From the NCBI GenBank assembly GCA_964531645.1, contig CAZHEF010000001.1, positions 306,090-370,089 on the forward strand: 64,000 nt of DNA. The letters run 5' to 3'. Below are positions 26,376-35,531 of the stretch, one piece after another. The first letter of the stretch is position 1. Each line of letters opens with the position of its first letter. The translations under genes and the position numbers were made by a program. The stretch is from JBBIMS01 sp964531645. GTDB lineage: Bacteria; Acidobacteriota; Aminicenantia; JBFLYD01; JBBIMS01. The notes beneath the pieces were generated by a model. That model was not told the origin of the DNA. It was given only the letters and a program-made list of their open reading frames with translations, and made no database searches.

Positions 26376-29243
26376 TCAGAAGGAGTATCTGATTCCGAAT
26401 CTTATAGACCTTGCTTGGTTAATTCCTGTAATCTTCTCGAAGTTGACCCCTGTTCTTGCATATCTTCCCATGACTCCTGCATAGTTGAAAACATTGAATA
26501 CATCGAGGAGGAGTCCTAACTTTCCTTTATAGAAGGGAACCTGTGTCTCAAGTCTTATGTCAAGGTTGTTGTAATAGTCTACCCTTCTTGAGCCTCTTGG
26601 CTCAGCAAATATCCATTTTCTACCCTGACTAATAGAAGGAGTTCTGACAAGTCTTGTATATGTGTTTCCTGATTGATACATATAGTAGGCATTCAGCTGG
26701 ATGTCAAAAGGAAGAATTCCAAATCGAGGAAGTATCCATGAGCCCTGAATTTTTATTTGATGGGTTGGGTCAATTGTCGGTGTTCCCTCTGTGAAGATTT
26801 GAAAGTTCAGATCCTGATACATAGTGGTTGCTCCAGTGTTTACACCCCAGCTCGTATCTGCATTGGACTTTGTTTTTGAATAAATGTAAGCAAAAAGTAA
26901 CTGCCACTTATCAGCAAATCTCTTATTAAACAGGAGTTCCACTGCTTGATACTTTCTGTATGGGTCTTTACCAAGAAGAGTTTGTAAATTGTAGGTTACT
27001 CCATCAACTGTAACTGTCCATTTTCCTGCTTTTGGGTTTGTAATTATATAAAGTTGTCTTCCATAATCTATCTGGTTGTAAGCAGTAAATGTTTCCCCTG
27101 TGAGCGGGTCTGTTCCTATCTTAGGAACAAATGTTCCTGTAGTTACAGGACCTATCATATTTTTGTAGTTTCTCTGGATATAGGTTATTCCAATAGAGGC
27201 ATTCTTGAATACTTCTCTTTCAATACCTGCTGTTATCTCCTCCATGTATGGATGCTTTATATCTGGGTCAATTCTATATTTATTCTCTGAAAGAGGGTCT
27301 GTAGCATCCAGAACCCATTTTGATTTTGAACCATCCCAATAGTAAATGTGATAATCCTTATATCGCGGATCCATCTGCATAATTGTTGCTGAAAAGATTG
27401 ACTCATAGTAGTGACCATAGTGCGCTTTGAAAACTGTCTTTCTATTTCCGAATATATCAAATGAAAAACCAATTCTAGGCGCAAGTCCTGTGGGTTTGTA
27501 AATTGCTCCCAGTTCCTTGGGTTTACCTGGAGCAGGTTCAAGCCAGTATTTCTCTGATTTTGGGAAAAGAGAAGACATTGGCTCCATTGTCTCAACTATT
27601 GCTCCTCTGAATATATCGTATCTAATACCCGCATTAACTGTTAGTCTCTTTGAAACACTCCAGCTATCCTGAGCGAATACTGAAAAGCGTGTAAGGGCAA
27701 CACGCTGGTCATATCCTTCCCATTGATAGGCCAAATAAGGCTTTCCCAAGTATGTGTATATCCACGCAGATTTTGGAAGACCCGTTTTTGGGTCTCCTCC
27801 ACCAGTGTATCCGTAAAGGGACTGGTTCCAGTCCTTCTCTATCTCGACTCCAAACTTGAAGTCATGGGAGCCTTTTATGAAATTTTCTGCATAGTGGGAG
27901 ATATGGGCATTAACCTGTGTTCTGAATCTATTTGCCATATACCACCATGGAGAGTTCCCAGTATTATATCCATACTCATTGTAATAAGCAATTGCATTTC
28001 TTCCAGATTCAGGCTCAAGATAATAGTATCCCCAGTATCCTCCAATTTTTAAATCAAGGAATGTCTTTGGTCCAAAGATATGGGTATAGTTGACATTCCA
28101 GACCCATTCTGGAGATATCTGGGTAACTGTAGCTTCCTGGGCAACATTATAAGAAGCTCTTCTGTTAACACCACAATACTGGTCATGCTCAAGGAATCCA
28201 GTGAATCTGTTATTCTCATTCAGCTGATAGGTGAGTTTTAAGAATCCCCTTGGCTGATTGTATCTTCTACCTCGACCTGTTGGGTCGTTGAATCCTGAAG
28301 GATAATCCCTTGATTGATAGAACTGCGCACCTGCAAAGAACCATAGTTTATCCTTTATAAATGGACCACCGAGATGAAAGTTGACATCAGTTAGCCCGAA
28401 TCTTGATTTGTAATGGCTTTTTATGTCCTTGATTAAAGCAGGATTTGGATTATAAAGTTCTCCTTCTTTAAACTTTCCAAGATTATCTCCAACCCAGTCT
28501 TCATCTTGGAAAAGGAATTCATTGTAGCTTTCGAATACATTTCCTCCTGATTTTGTAATTGTGTTTAAAATTCCTCCTGTGTATACTCCGTATTCAGCAG
28601 GGAGACCTACACCCAAAACTTGTGCTTCTTGAATAACATTATAATCCATAAATACCCATGGTGTTCCACCTTCAGGGTCTGAAACATCAACTCCGTCAAC
28701 ATGGTATGCATTTGCGCTTTCTCCAGCTCCTCCAAATGCCGCACCACCTGGTGTAACACCAGGAGCAAGCATAATAATATTTGTCATGAACTGAGTATTA
28801 GGTATATTTCTAAGAAGTTCTGTTGTCATCACAACATTTGCAGCAGGAGCAGATGTTTTTGGATCCACAACAGGTGGGCTTGCAACTATAACAATCTCCT
28901 CTGCAAGTTTTGCTATTTCAAGGGTAAAGTCAATAACTGCAGTCGCATTAGCGTGGACAGCAATCTGTTCCTTTTTAACAGTAACAAAGCCTTCAAGCTC
29001 TGCAGTAACTGAATAATAAGAACCTACAGGAACAGATGGAAATCTGTAAAATCCATTGGCATCAGTAGCAGTTGTTCTTGCTCCTCCAATAAGTTTTGGA
29101 CCTGCCAGTGTTACAGTAACTCCAGGAAGTGGTGCACCAGAGGCATCATAAACATTGCCCTGAACAACCCCTGTCTCCCTTATCTGGGCAAAAGCAAGGG
29201 AGACAATCAAGATTGAAAGGAAAAGAAATAAAAACTTTTTCAT
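26376..29243 (-). CDS. Oar-like TonB-dependent receptor with one carboxypeptidase-regulatory domain
   Basis: 955 aa. Signal peptide MKKFLFLFLSILIVSLAFAQ, then one carboxypeptidase-regulatory domain at about 22-110 (GVVQGNVYDASGAPLPGVTV, FYRFPSVPVGSYYSVTAELE), a plug (SANAYHVDGVDVSDPEGGTP, YGVYTGGILNTITKSGGNVF) and a long barrel ending FGIRYSF with the terminal Phe expected by the BAM machinery. No classical TonB box stands out. The ligand is unknown; Oar-type receptors import large organic molecules or help export them. An AGGAGG site precedes the ATG. Paralog of 31929-35369, with one stretch nearly identical. A conserved leader lies upstream and a strong terminator downstream. Confidence 0.92.
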   Translation of the reverse strand: MKKFLFLFLSILIVSLAFAQIRETGVVQGNVYDASGAPLPGVTVTLAGPKLIGGARTTATDANGFYRFPSVPVGSYYSVTAELEGFVTVKKEQIAVHANATAVIDFTLEIAKLAEEIVIVASPPVVDPKTSAPAANVVMTTELLRNIPNTQFMTNIIMLAPGVTPGGAAFGGAGESANAYHVDGVDVSDPEGGTPWVFMDYNVIQEAQVLGVGLPAEYGVYTGGILNTITKSGGNVFESYNEFLFQDEDWVGDNLGKFKEGELYNPNPALIKDIKSHYKSRFGLTDVNFHLGGPFIKDKLWFFAGAQFYQSRDYPSGFNDPTGRGRRYNQPRGFLKLTYQLNENNRFTGFLEHDQYCGVNRRASYNVAQEATVTQISPEWVWNVNYTHIFGPKTFLDLKIGGYWGYYYLEPESGRNAIAYYNEYGYNTGNSPWWYMANRFRTQVNAHISHYAENFIKGSHDFKFGVEIEKDWNQSLYGYTGGGDPKTGLPKSAWIYTYLGKPYLAYQWEGYDQRVALTRFSVFAQDSWSVSKRLTVNAGIRYDIFRGAIVETMEPMSSLFPKSEKYWLEPAPGKPKELGAIYKPTGLAPRIGFSFDIFGNRKTVFKAHYGHYYESIFSATIMQMDPRYKDYHIYYWDGSKSKWVLDATDPLSENKYRIDPDIKHPYMEEITAGIEREVFKNASIGITYIQRNYKNMIGPVTTGTFVPKIGTDPLTGETFTAYNQIDYGRQLYIITNPKAGKWTVTVDGVTYNLQTLLGKDPYRKYQAVELLFNKRFADKWQLLFAYIYSKTKSNADTSWGVNTGATTMYQDLNFQIFTEGTPTIDPTHQIKIQGSWILPRFGILPFDIQLNAYYMYQSGNTYTRLVRTPSISQGRKWIFAEPRGSRRVDYYNNLDIRLETQVPFYKGKLGLLLDVFNVFNYAGVMGRYARTGVNFEKITGINQARSIRFGIRYSF

Positions 29244-29330
29244 TTTACCTCCTTTCTAAAATTTTTTAACCCAAAGCCCTTATCCAATACAATTAATTGT
29301 TTTTCAATCCTCTCTAACCATCACCTCCTT
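29244..29330 (-). promoter_or_regulatory. 5' leader with mini-ORF, shared with the receptor gene at 55268-58090
   Basis: On the minus strand AAGGAGGTG is followed directly by ATG and four more codons (MVRED) and TGA at 29304-29321. Exactly 60 nt later comes the receptor ATG. The last 47 nt (GTATTGGATAAGGGCTTTGG and onward to the ribosome site) match the leader at 58091-58137 at about 70 percent of positions without gaps. Function inferred: translational coupling or attenuation. Confidence 0.55.
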
Positions 29331-29517
29331 CAGAAAAATTTAAAAGGTAAAAGTAAAAAGGCAAAAGCGAAAAGTTAAAAATATTCTTTTTCTCAGTTCA
29401 AAAATATCTTTCATCTTTTTCACATTGAATTGAATTTTATCTCAAACTTCATGCCAGTTTTCAATGAGAATAAAATGGCTTCAGAATTGGAAGTTTATTT
29501 TCAGGGAACTTTAGGGT

Positions 29518-29551
29518 GTTCAAATTTATGAACATGTTCGAAATTTTGAAC
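29518..29551. repeat. Two adjacent GTTC-N8-GAAC dyads
   Basis: GTTCAAATTTATGAAC, two bases, then GTTCGAAATTTTGAAC. Equal arms and an 18-base repeat period put the half-sites in a regular array. They lie 275 bases upstream of the receptor start and just past the cyanophycinase-like stop. Candidate regulator-binding site; the protein is unknown. The rest of 29331-29573 is AT-rich with AAAAGGYAAAAGYRAAA-type simple sequence and no gene. Confidence 0.5.
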
Positions 29552-29573
29552 ATTTTCCCAAATCAGAATAAAG

Positions 29574-30581
29574 TTAATAAATATTTCCTCCCGATTGAGT
29601 TGAGTTTAAAACTCCATTTTGAGCAGAGATATGGTAGGAAACCCCTCCACTTCCTGTCCAGGTGGAAAAATTGAATGTTCCATTACCAGTTATTTTATAA
29701 ACTGGAATATCGAGAAAAGTTAATGGGGTTTGTGGTTGACATACCTCAGGAACCTTTGACGCTATTAGAAAATAGGCATATCCTTTCCCTTTTATGATTG
29801 CTACTCCGTTACCTTCCACACATGCCGCAGTTTCGTCATCCACACCGATTCCCTTAACAGTTGATGACCATCCATCTTTTGTTATTCTTGCCATAAAGGC
29901 AATAAGTCTACCCATCCTATCCCTTGTAACAAAGTGGCTGTCAGTAATCACTTTTTCCATATAGGGAAGAATAAGAAAGTATCTATCAAGGGTCATGTAT
30001 CGGTTGTAGGGGTCTGCGAGCGCTTCACTTGAATAAACAGTCCCATTTTTTGCAGAAAAGAGAAATTCTCCAAGAATTGCAAGTCCTGCAGATGTCCCGC
30101 CAATTGGAACACCTCTGTCCTTTAGATAATGAATAGCATCTTCTACAGGCGTGTCTTTCCAGTAACGAACATAGTCATACTGGTCACCACCGGCAATGAA
30201 AAGAGCCTCAGCGTTTTTAATTTTGTTCACAACAAAACTTTTGCTTGCATCATTTCTGGTGGAAATTATTAATGTTTCAACGGAGTCCACAGTCCCAAGA
30301 CTGTAGATATAAGAGTTATAAGCATTGGTTCCTGTGCAACGTATGACCACAAAATCGCCACCACCTGATTTAGAAATCATCCAGCGAAATGCATCATCCA
30401 CATCAGGGCCTCCTCCCATCAGCATCAATCCAGGGGATGTGCTTCTCACCACATCATTTGAATTTCCTATGACATAATACTTATAACCGTGGAGACCAAC
30501 AGGCTTAAAATGATGGAGCAAAGTGAAAGTGAAAAAAACCATACCCAATTGCCAATACTTATTATTTTTTCTTTGCCTCAT
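29574..30581 (-). CDS. Secreted cyanophycinase-like S51 family peptidase
   Basis: 335 aa. After a hydrophobic N-terminal segment (LGMVFFTFTLLHHF) the mature region reads PGLMLMGGGPDVDDAFRWMI, then AEALFIAGGDQYDYV and PIGGTSAGLAILGEF, where the Ser of GTSAG is the S51 nucleophile. SHFVTRDRMGRLIAFMARI supplies the conserved His/Arg region. Cyanophycinases and related exopeptidases cut beta-linked Asp-Arg polymers or Asp-X dipeptides; the exact substrate here is not known. A C-terminal extension of about 40 residues is Gly/Ser-rich. It lies between two TonB receptors and is divergent from an RpiR-like regulator. Confidence 0.85.
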   Translation of the reverse strand: MRQRKNNKYWQLGMVFFTFTLLHHFKPVGLHGYKYYVIGNSNDVVRSTSPGLMLMGGGPDVDDAFRWMISKSGGGDFVVIRCTGTNAYNSYIYSLGTVDSVETLIISTRNDASKSFVVNKIKNAEALFIAGGDQYDYVRYWKDTPVEDAIHYLKDRGVPIGGTSAGLAILGEFLFSAKNGTVYSSEALADPYNRYMTLDRYFLILPYMEKVITDSHFVTRDRMGRLIAFMARITKDGWSSTVKGIGVDDETAACVEGNGVAIIKGKGYAYFLIASKVPEVCQPQTPLTFLDIPVYKITGNGTFNFSTWTGSGGVSYHISAQNGVLNSTQSGGNIY

Positions 30582-30660
30582 CCGACACCTCCTAAATTTT
30601 TTACGATGAAATTATATTATCAATTTTTTATAATGTCAAGTTTTTTTCATTTAATTTTTA

Positions 30661-30669
30661 TGGTAAAAT
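30661..30669 (+). promoter_or_regulatory. Extended -10 box before the RpiR-like regulator (leaderless start)
   Basis: TGGTAAAAT gives an extended -10 (TG-N-TAAAAT). Six bases separate it from the ATG at 30676 and there is no Shine-Dalgarno, so the transcript should start at the start codon. Confidence 0.6.
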
Positions 30670-30675
30670 ATTTCC

Positions 30676-31518
30676 ATGAAGACAGAATTAATATCAGAAA
30701 TAGAAAAAAGGATTGATAAACTTTCAAAAAGGAAAAAGAAACTTGCGATTTTTCTTGCCCAACAATGGCATGAGGTTCCCCTGATTTCCATAGAAGAAAT
30801 CGCAAAAAAAGCAGGGGTTAGCACAGCTACTGTCACAAGATTTGCAAGAGACCTTAATTTTAATGGTTTTCAGGATTTTAAGAACTATCTCAAAGAAGAG
30901 ATCAGGGAAAAACTTTCTCCCGCTGAAAAATTCAAACTTGTCAAGGAAGATTTAAAAGGAAAGCGTTCTCTCGTTAAATTAGCAGAGCAAGATATTAAAA
31001 ACATAAACAGACTCCTAACTTCCATTGACGAGAATACATTTACAGAGGTTATTAAAGAGATTGAAAATGCAAGAAAAATTTTTACTTTCGGAATGGGAAT
31101 ATCATCGATTTTTTCCCGTATGTTTGCATATCTACTTAATCAGATAGAAAAGGAGGCTCACTCCTTGGATGAAGGTGATGCCCCTGTTGAAGAAAAAATA
31201 ACATCCATGGAAAAGAATGACCTTTTAATCATTTCATCTTTCCCACCCTATTCCCGTTATACCCTTGAAATTGCCGAGCTTGCCCATCATTTGGCAGTTA
31301 AGATAATAGGAATCACAGATAACAAGTTCGCACCTATTTCAAATTTTTCAAGCTTGGTTCTCGCTGTCCCAAGTGAAAATATTCTCTACACTAACTCTGT
31401 TTCAGCATTCTCCGTCTTAATCAATTCAATAGTGACTGAGATAGCATGGAAGAAAAGGGAAAAGCTTGCAGAGAATATTAAGGAAAAAGACAGAATTTTA
31501 AAAAAGTTCTATTATTGA
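30676..31518 (+). CDS. MurR/RpiR family transcriptional regulator
   Basis: 280 aa. An N-terminal HTH_6 domain (about 1-80) includes MISIEEIAKKAGVSTATVTRF-like helix-turn-helix text (IEEIAKKAGVSTATVTRFAR). A SIS phosphosugar-binding domain (about 125-260) has KIFTFGMGISSIFSRMFAYL and LLIISSFPPYSRYTLEIAEL. RpiR-type regulators sense phosphosugars such as MurNAc-6P or other sugar phosphates. Divergent from the cyanophycinase-like gene with 94 bases between, so those are its likely targets together with the flanking receptors. The effector cannot be predicted. Confidence 0.88.
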   Translation: MKTELISEIEKRIDKLSKRKKKLAIFLAQQWHEVPLISIEEIAKKAGVSTATVTRFARDLNFNGFQDFKNYLKEEIREKLSPAEKFKLVKEDLKGKRSLVKLAEQDIKNINRLLTSIDENTFTEVIKEIENARKIFTFGMGISSIFSRMFAYLLNQIEKEAHSLDEGDAPVEEKITSMEKNDLLIISSFPPYSRYTLEIAELAHHLAVKIIGITDNKFAPISNFSSLVLAVPSENILYTNSVSAFSVLINSIVTEIAWKKREKLAENIKEKDRILKKFYY

Positions 31519-31928
31519 GGGAAATTTCTTAGAAAGTATTGAACATTTTCCAGAAAACTTTTCCTTTTGGTGACTTCGGAGAGAAGGCGAAATGAAAATA
31601 AAGGGGAAAAGACTCTTACAAGCTTCAAACAACAAAATAAAATATCCAAGGAATTAATTTATCTGCTACTTTTCCGTTCATTGCCCATTGAGTTTGATTT
31701 GTAAATTGGAGAGAGAAGAAATGCGAATGTGCAAAATTTTGGAGAAACGGAAGTTTTTAAAACTTCACCTCTCCTGTGTTTCCGTTCTTTCTTAGCACAG
31801 CTCACTCCTTTCAAATTATTTTTTTAACTTTCCCAACTTGCATCTTATATCATTTCCTTTTTCTACTCTCTAAGGAAGAAAATACTTCCTAAGCTGTTAG
31901 CTGTAGGCTGTGAGCTATAACTTCTTAG
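31519..31928. other. Intergenic region without a gene; one repeat copy
   Basis: AT-rich, no convincing ORF on either strand. Contains TTGAACATTTTCC (31539-31551), a 13-base word also found at the end of the dyad array near 29546, and at 31891-31920 the repeat AAGCTGTTAGCTGTAGGCTG of the dispersed intergenic family. Confidence 0.6.
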
Positions 31929-34900
31929 TTAAAAACTATACCTGACCCCCAGTCTGAAGGACATTCCCTGATCGATGCTTGTTATTCTATCAAATTGTGA
32001 GCCAAGAAAAGCTGGGTCAACATTGGGATATGCTTTTGGATCCCTGTAAATTGTCCTAACATATCTACCTCTAACTCCTACATAATTGAAAACATTGAAC
32101 ATATCAAACATTAGACCTAATTTTCCTCTTAAAACATCGAACTGCGTCTCAAGACGAATGTCGAGATTATTGTAAGAGTCCAATCTTCTTGAACCCCTTG
32201 GTTCAGCAAAGGGTCTTATCCTGCTCCCTTTGTGGTAGTAAGGGGAAGTGAAGACCCTATTGTAAGTATTCCCTGTCTGATAGAAATAATAGGCATTTAT
32301 TTGAAGGTCAAAGGGGAGGATTCCAAATCGAGGAAGAACATATGAGCCCTGAAATTTTATCTGGTGAGTAGGGTCAACTGTTGGAATTCCATCTGCATTA
32401 AGTTGATAATTCAGATTCTCAAAGAACACCGTATTTCCTGTATTTGTTGACCAATCGGTATCCACATTGGACTTTGTCTTTGAATAAACATAAGCGAAGA
32501 GAAGTTGCCACCTGTCAGAGAATCTCTTATTGAAAATTAATTCAATGGCAGAGTATTTCCTGTAAGGGTCTTTATCAAGAATAACATTATCCATTCCAGC
32601 TTTTGGATTTGTTATCAGGTAATGTTCTTTACCAGGGTTTAACTGCTCATAAACAGTGACTTTTTTGTCGTCTCCCGTTCCCTTCGCTCCATCCGGGCCA
32701 AGATCCAGAACCTCCCTTAGAACAAATTCAGCATCAGAAACAGCTCCTATCATATTAGTGTAATTCCTGTTTATAAATGTAAATCCAACAGATGTATTTT
32801 TAAAAATTTCTCTTTCAATTCCAACTGCAATTTCATCCATATGGGGATGCTTTATATTGGGGTCAACAGAATATTTTCCTTCAGACCATGGATAATGACC
32901 TTCTAAATCTTCAAGCCATTTTGTCCCTGTCCACCAGTATCTTTTTGAATCCTTATATCTTGGATCTACCATCATGAAGGAAGCAGCAAAAAGAGCTTCG
33001 TAATACCTTCCATAATGGGCTTTTAAAACCGTTTTTCCGTCTCCTAATATATCAAAGGCAAAACCTATTCTTGGTGAAATTCCTGAAGGTTTGTAAACTG
33101 TTCCGAGTTCTTTTAATTTTTCAGATGGAGGGGTTAACCAGTAGGCTTCCGATTTTGAAAAGAAAGAGGAGAAAGGAGTCATTTTATCGACTATTGCACC
33201 CCGGAATAGATCATATCTAACTCCTGCATTTATTGTTAATCTTTTTGAAACCATCCAGCTATCCTGAGCGAATACTGAAAAGCGTGTAAGGGCGACATGC
33301 TGGTCATATCCTTCCCACTGGTATGCAAGATATGGCATCCCTTGATAGGTTAAAATCCATGCAGATTTTGGAAGACCCGTTTTTGAATCTCCTCCACCAG
33401 TGTATCCGTAAAGGGACTGGTTCCAGTCCTTCTCTATCTCGACTCCAAACTTGAAGTCATGGGAGCCTTTTATGAAATTTTCTGCATAGTGGGAGATATG
33501 GGCATTAACCTGTGTTCTGAATCTATTTGCCATATACCACCACATGGAATTTTTAGTATTGTATCCATACTCATCCACATAAGCAATGGCATCACGCCCC
33601 GATGCAGGCTCAAGATAGTAGTAACCCCAGAAGCCCCCCAATTTTATATCAAGATAAGTTTTTGGGCTGAAAATATGGGTATAATTTATATTAAAAACCC
33701 ATTCAGGTGCCATCTGGGTAACAGTTGCTTCCTTTGCAATATTGTATGAGGCTCTCACATTTAAACCATTGTATTGGTCATTTCCAATAAATCCTGAAAT
33801 TCTGCTATTTTTGCTGGGCTGATAAGAAATTTTTAAGAAAATTCTTGGCTGTTTAAATACTACTCCCTGATCGGAGGGATCATCAAAGCCAGATGGAAAA
33901 TTATTTGAATGATAGTACTGAGCACCTGCAAAGAAAAAGAGTTTATCCTTCAGGAATGGACCACCAAGATGAAAATTAATATCTGCGAGTCCTGATTTTG
34001 ATTTATAGAACTCCTTTATATCGCTGACCTTGAAAGGACTCGGATTATAAAGTTCCTCGGGTTTGAATTTTTCTACATTATCCGAGACCCAATCATCATT
34101 CTGATAAAGAAATTCATTGTATCCTTCAAATCTATTTCCACCCGACTTCGTTATCACATTAAGAACACCTCCTGTAAATCCTCCAAATTCAGCAGGAAGT
34201 CCTGCGTTTAGAATCTGTGCTTCCTGGATTGCCTGATAATCCATGAATACCCATGGAGTTCCTCCTTCGGGATCTGAAGTCTCTAATCCATCGATTAAAT
34301 AGGAATTGGCAGAGGAACTCGCCCCACCAAATACATCAGAAGAGGGGGTTACCCCTGGAGCAAGTCTGATTATGTTGGTTGTAAACTGAGTATTGGGAAT
34401 GTTTCTGAGAAGTTCTGCTGTAAAAACAATATTTGAAGGTGCGGAAGAACTTTTTGTATCCAGAACAACAGGCGCTTTTACAACTTCTTCTTCAGAGATT
34501 TTTATTGTTTCAAGATTAAAATTTACAACTTCCTGGGCATCAGCGAGGACAGAAATTCCTTCTTTCTTTGCAGAAATAAAACCTTCAACCTGAGCGGTAA
34601 CTGTATAACTGAAACCAGCAGGAATAAATGAAAAAGTAAAGAACCCGTTTGCATCTGTGTAAGTTGTTTTTGGTTTCTCGAAAATTCTTGGATTTTCAAG
34701 AGTAACAACAGCTTTCGGAAGAGGGGTTCCCGCAATATCATACACATTACCCTTAATGGTTCCTGTTTCTATAGAGAAATCTACAACAGTTGCTGCATTT
34801 GCAAAAACCGAAATCTGTTCCTTCTTTTGCAAAATGCGCTCTCCAAACTTCAAGGAAATGGTATAATCAGAACCAACGGGGACAAATGTGAATCTGAAAA

Positions 34901-35369
34901 ATCCCGAATCGTCGGTCACACATCTTTTTTGCTCAGAAACTTTCGATCCTGTTAGAAAAATCGAAATTCCTGAAACTGAATTTCCTGCACTATCATTGAC
35001 ACTTCCCTGAATTACTCCTGTTCCATAAACACGAGCAGATGAAAGGGTGAAGTCAACAACCAAAGTTGAATTGGCATGGACAGAGATGTTCTCCTTTGTT
35101 AATGTTTCAAATCCCTCTGCTCTAACTGTTACAGCATAATTGTATCCTGCAGGAACACCATAAAATCTGTAAAACCCATTTTCATCTGTCAAAATTTCCC
35201 TTGCTCCTCCGGTAAGTTTAGGACCTGATAGTGTTACTGAAGCACCTGGAACTGGTTTTCCTTCGTTGTTGTAAACATTCCCCTGGATGACGCCTGATTC
35301 TTTAATCTGTCCAAGATTAAAGGAAATTAAAATTAAAAGAGAAATTCCCATTAGCCAAAGCTTCTTCAT
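31929..35369 (-). CDS. Oar-like TonB-dependent receptor with three tandem carboxypeptidase-regulatory domains
   Basis: 1146 aa from the ATG at 35369, chosen because AAAGGAG lies 5 bases before it and a signal peptide follows (MKKLWLMGISLLILISFNLG); ATG 35384 or GTG 35390 are alternatives. Three regulatory beta-sandwich repeats occupy about 20-270 (GVIQGNVYNNEGKPVPGASV; GVIQGSVNDSAGNSVSGISI; GTIKGNVYDIAGTPLPKAVV), where the paralog at 26376-29243 has one. Plug (SANSYLIDGLETSDPEGGTP) and barrel follow, ending LGVRYSF. Ligand unknown. Bases 33361-33542 are almost identical to the paralog, far above the rest. Confidence 0.9.
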   Translation of the reverse strand: MKKLWLMGISLLILISFNLGQIKESGVIQGNVYNNEGKPVPGASVTLSGPKLTGGAREILTDENGFYRFYGVPAGYNYAVTVRAEGFETLTKENISVHANSTLVVDFTLSSARVYGTGVIQGSVNDSAGNSVSGISIFLTGSKVSEQKRCVTDDSGFFRFTFVPVGSDYTISLKFGERILQKKEQISVFANAATVVDFSIETGTIKGNVYDIAGTPLPKAVVTLENPRIFEKPKTTYTDANGFFTFSFIPAGFSYTVTAQVEGFISAKKEGISVLADAQEVVNFNLETIKISEEEVVKAPVVLDTKSSSAPSNIVFTAELLRNIPNTQFTTNIIRLAPGVTPSSDVFGGASSSANSYLIDGLETSDPEGGTPWVFMDYQAIQEAQILNAGLPAEFGGFTGGVLNVITKSGGNRFEGYNEFLYQNDDWVSDNVEKFKPEELYNPSPFKVSDIKEFYKSKSGLADINFHLGGPFLKDKLFFFAGAQYYHSNNFPSGFDDPSDQGVVFKQPRIFLKISYQPSKNSRISGFIGNDQYNGLNVRASYNIAKEATVTQMAPEWVFNINYTHIFSPKTYLDIKLGGFWGYYYLEPASGRDAIAYVDEYGYNTKNSMWWYMANRFRTQVNAHISHYAENFIKGSHDFKFGVEIEKDWNQSLYGYTGGGDSKTGLPKSAWILTYQGMPYLAYQWEGYDQHVALTRFSVFAQDSWMVSKRLTINAGVRYDLFRGAIVDKMTPFSSFFSKSEAYWLTPPSEKLKELGTVYKPSGISPRIGFAFDILGDGKTVLKAHYGRYYEALFAASFMMVDPRYKDSKRYWWTGTKWLEDLEGHYPWSEGKYSVDPNIKHPHMDEIAVGIEREIFKNTSVGFTFINRNYTNMIGAVSDAEFVLREVLDLGPDGAKGTGDDKKVTVYEQLNPGKEHYLITNPKAGMDNVILDKDPYRKYSAIELIFNKRFSDRWQLLFAYVYSKTKSNVDTDWSTNTGNTVFFENLNYQLNADGIPTVDPTHQIKFQGSYVLPRFGILPFDLQINAYYFYQTGNTYNRVFTSPYYHKGSRIRPFAEPRGSRRLDSYNNLDIRLETQFDVLRGKLGLMFDMFNVFNYVGVRGRYVRTIYRDPKAYPNVDPAFLGSQFDRITSIDQGMSFRLGVRYSF

Positions 35370-35496
35370 TCTAACTCCTTTCATATTCACTCCGCCTTGG
35401 AAGTTTCAAAATTATAGTTAATTTAAAATTCTAACAAAAAATTAATGCAATTTCAAATAAACCTAATTTTCGCTATTTTTATATAGTTTGATGGTC

Positions 35497-35525
35497 TTGA
35501 CAAATCACATTGCATTTTTTAATTA
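35497..35525 (+). promoter_or_regulatory. Promoter of the FmdB-like gene (leaderless start)
   Basis: TTGACA (35497-35502), 17 bases, TAATTA (35520-35525), six bases, then the ATG at 35532. No ribosome-binding site, so the mRNA probably begins at the start codon. Confidence 0.65.
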
Positions 35526-35531
35526 TAAGAT

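Noticed and set aside
27257..27595. 112-codon frame inside the first receptor gene on the same strand
   Set aside because: Overlaps conserved receptor coding in another frame; no start signal; shadow.
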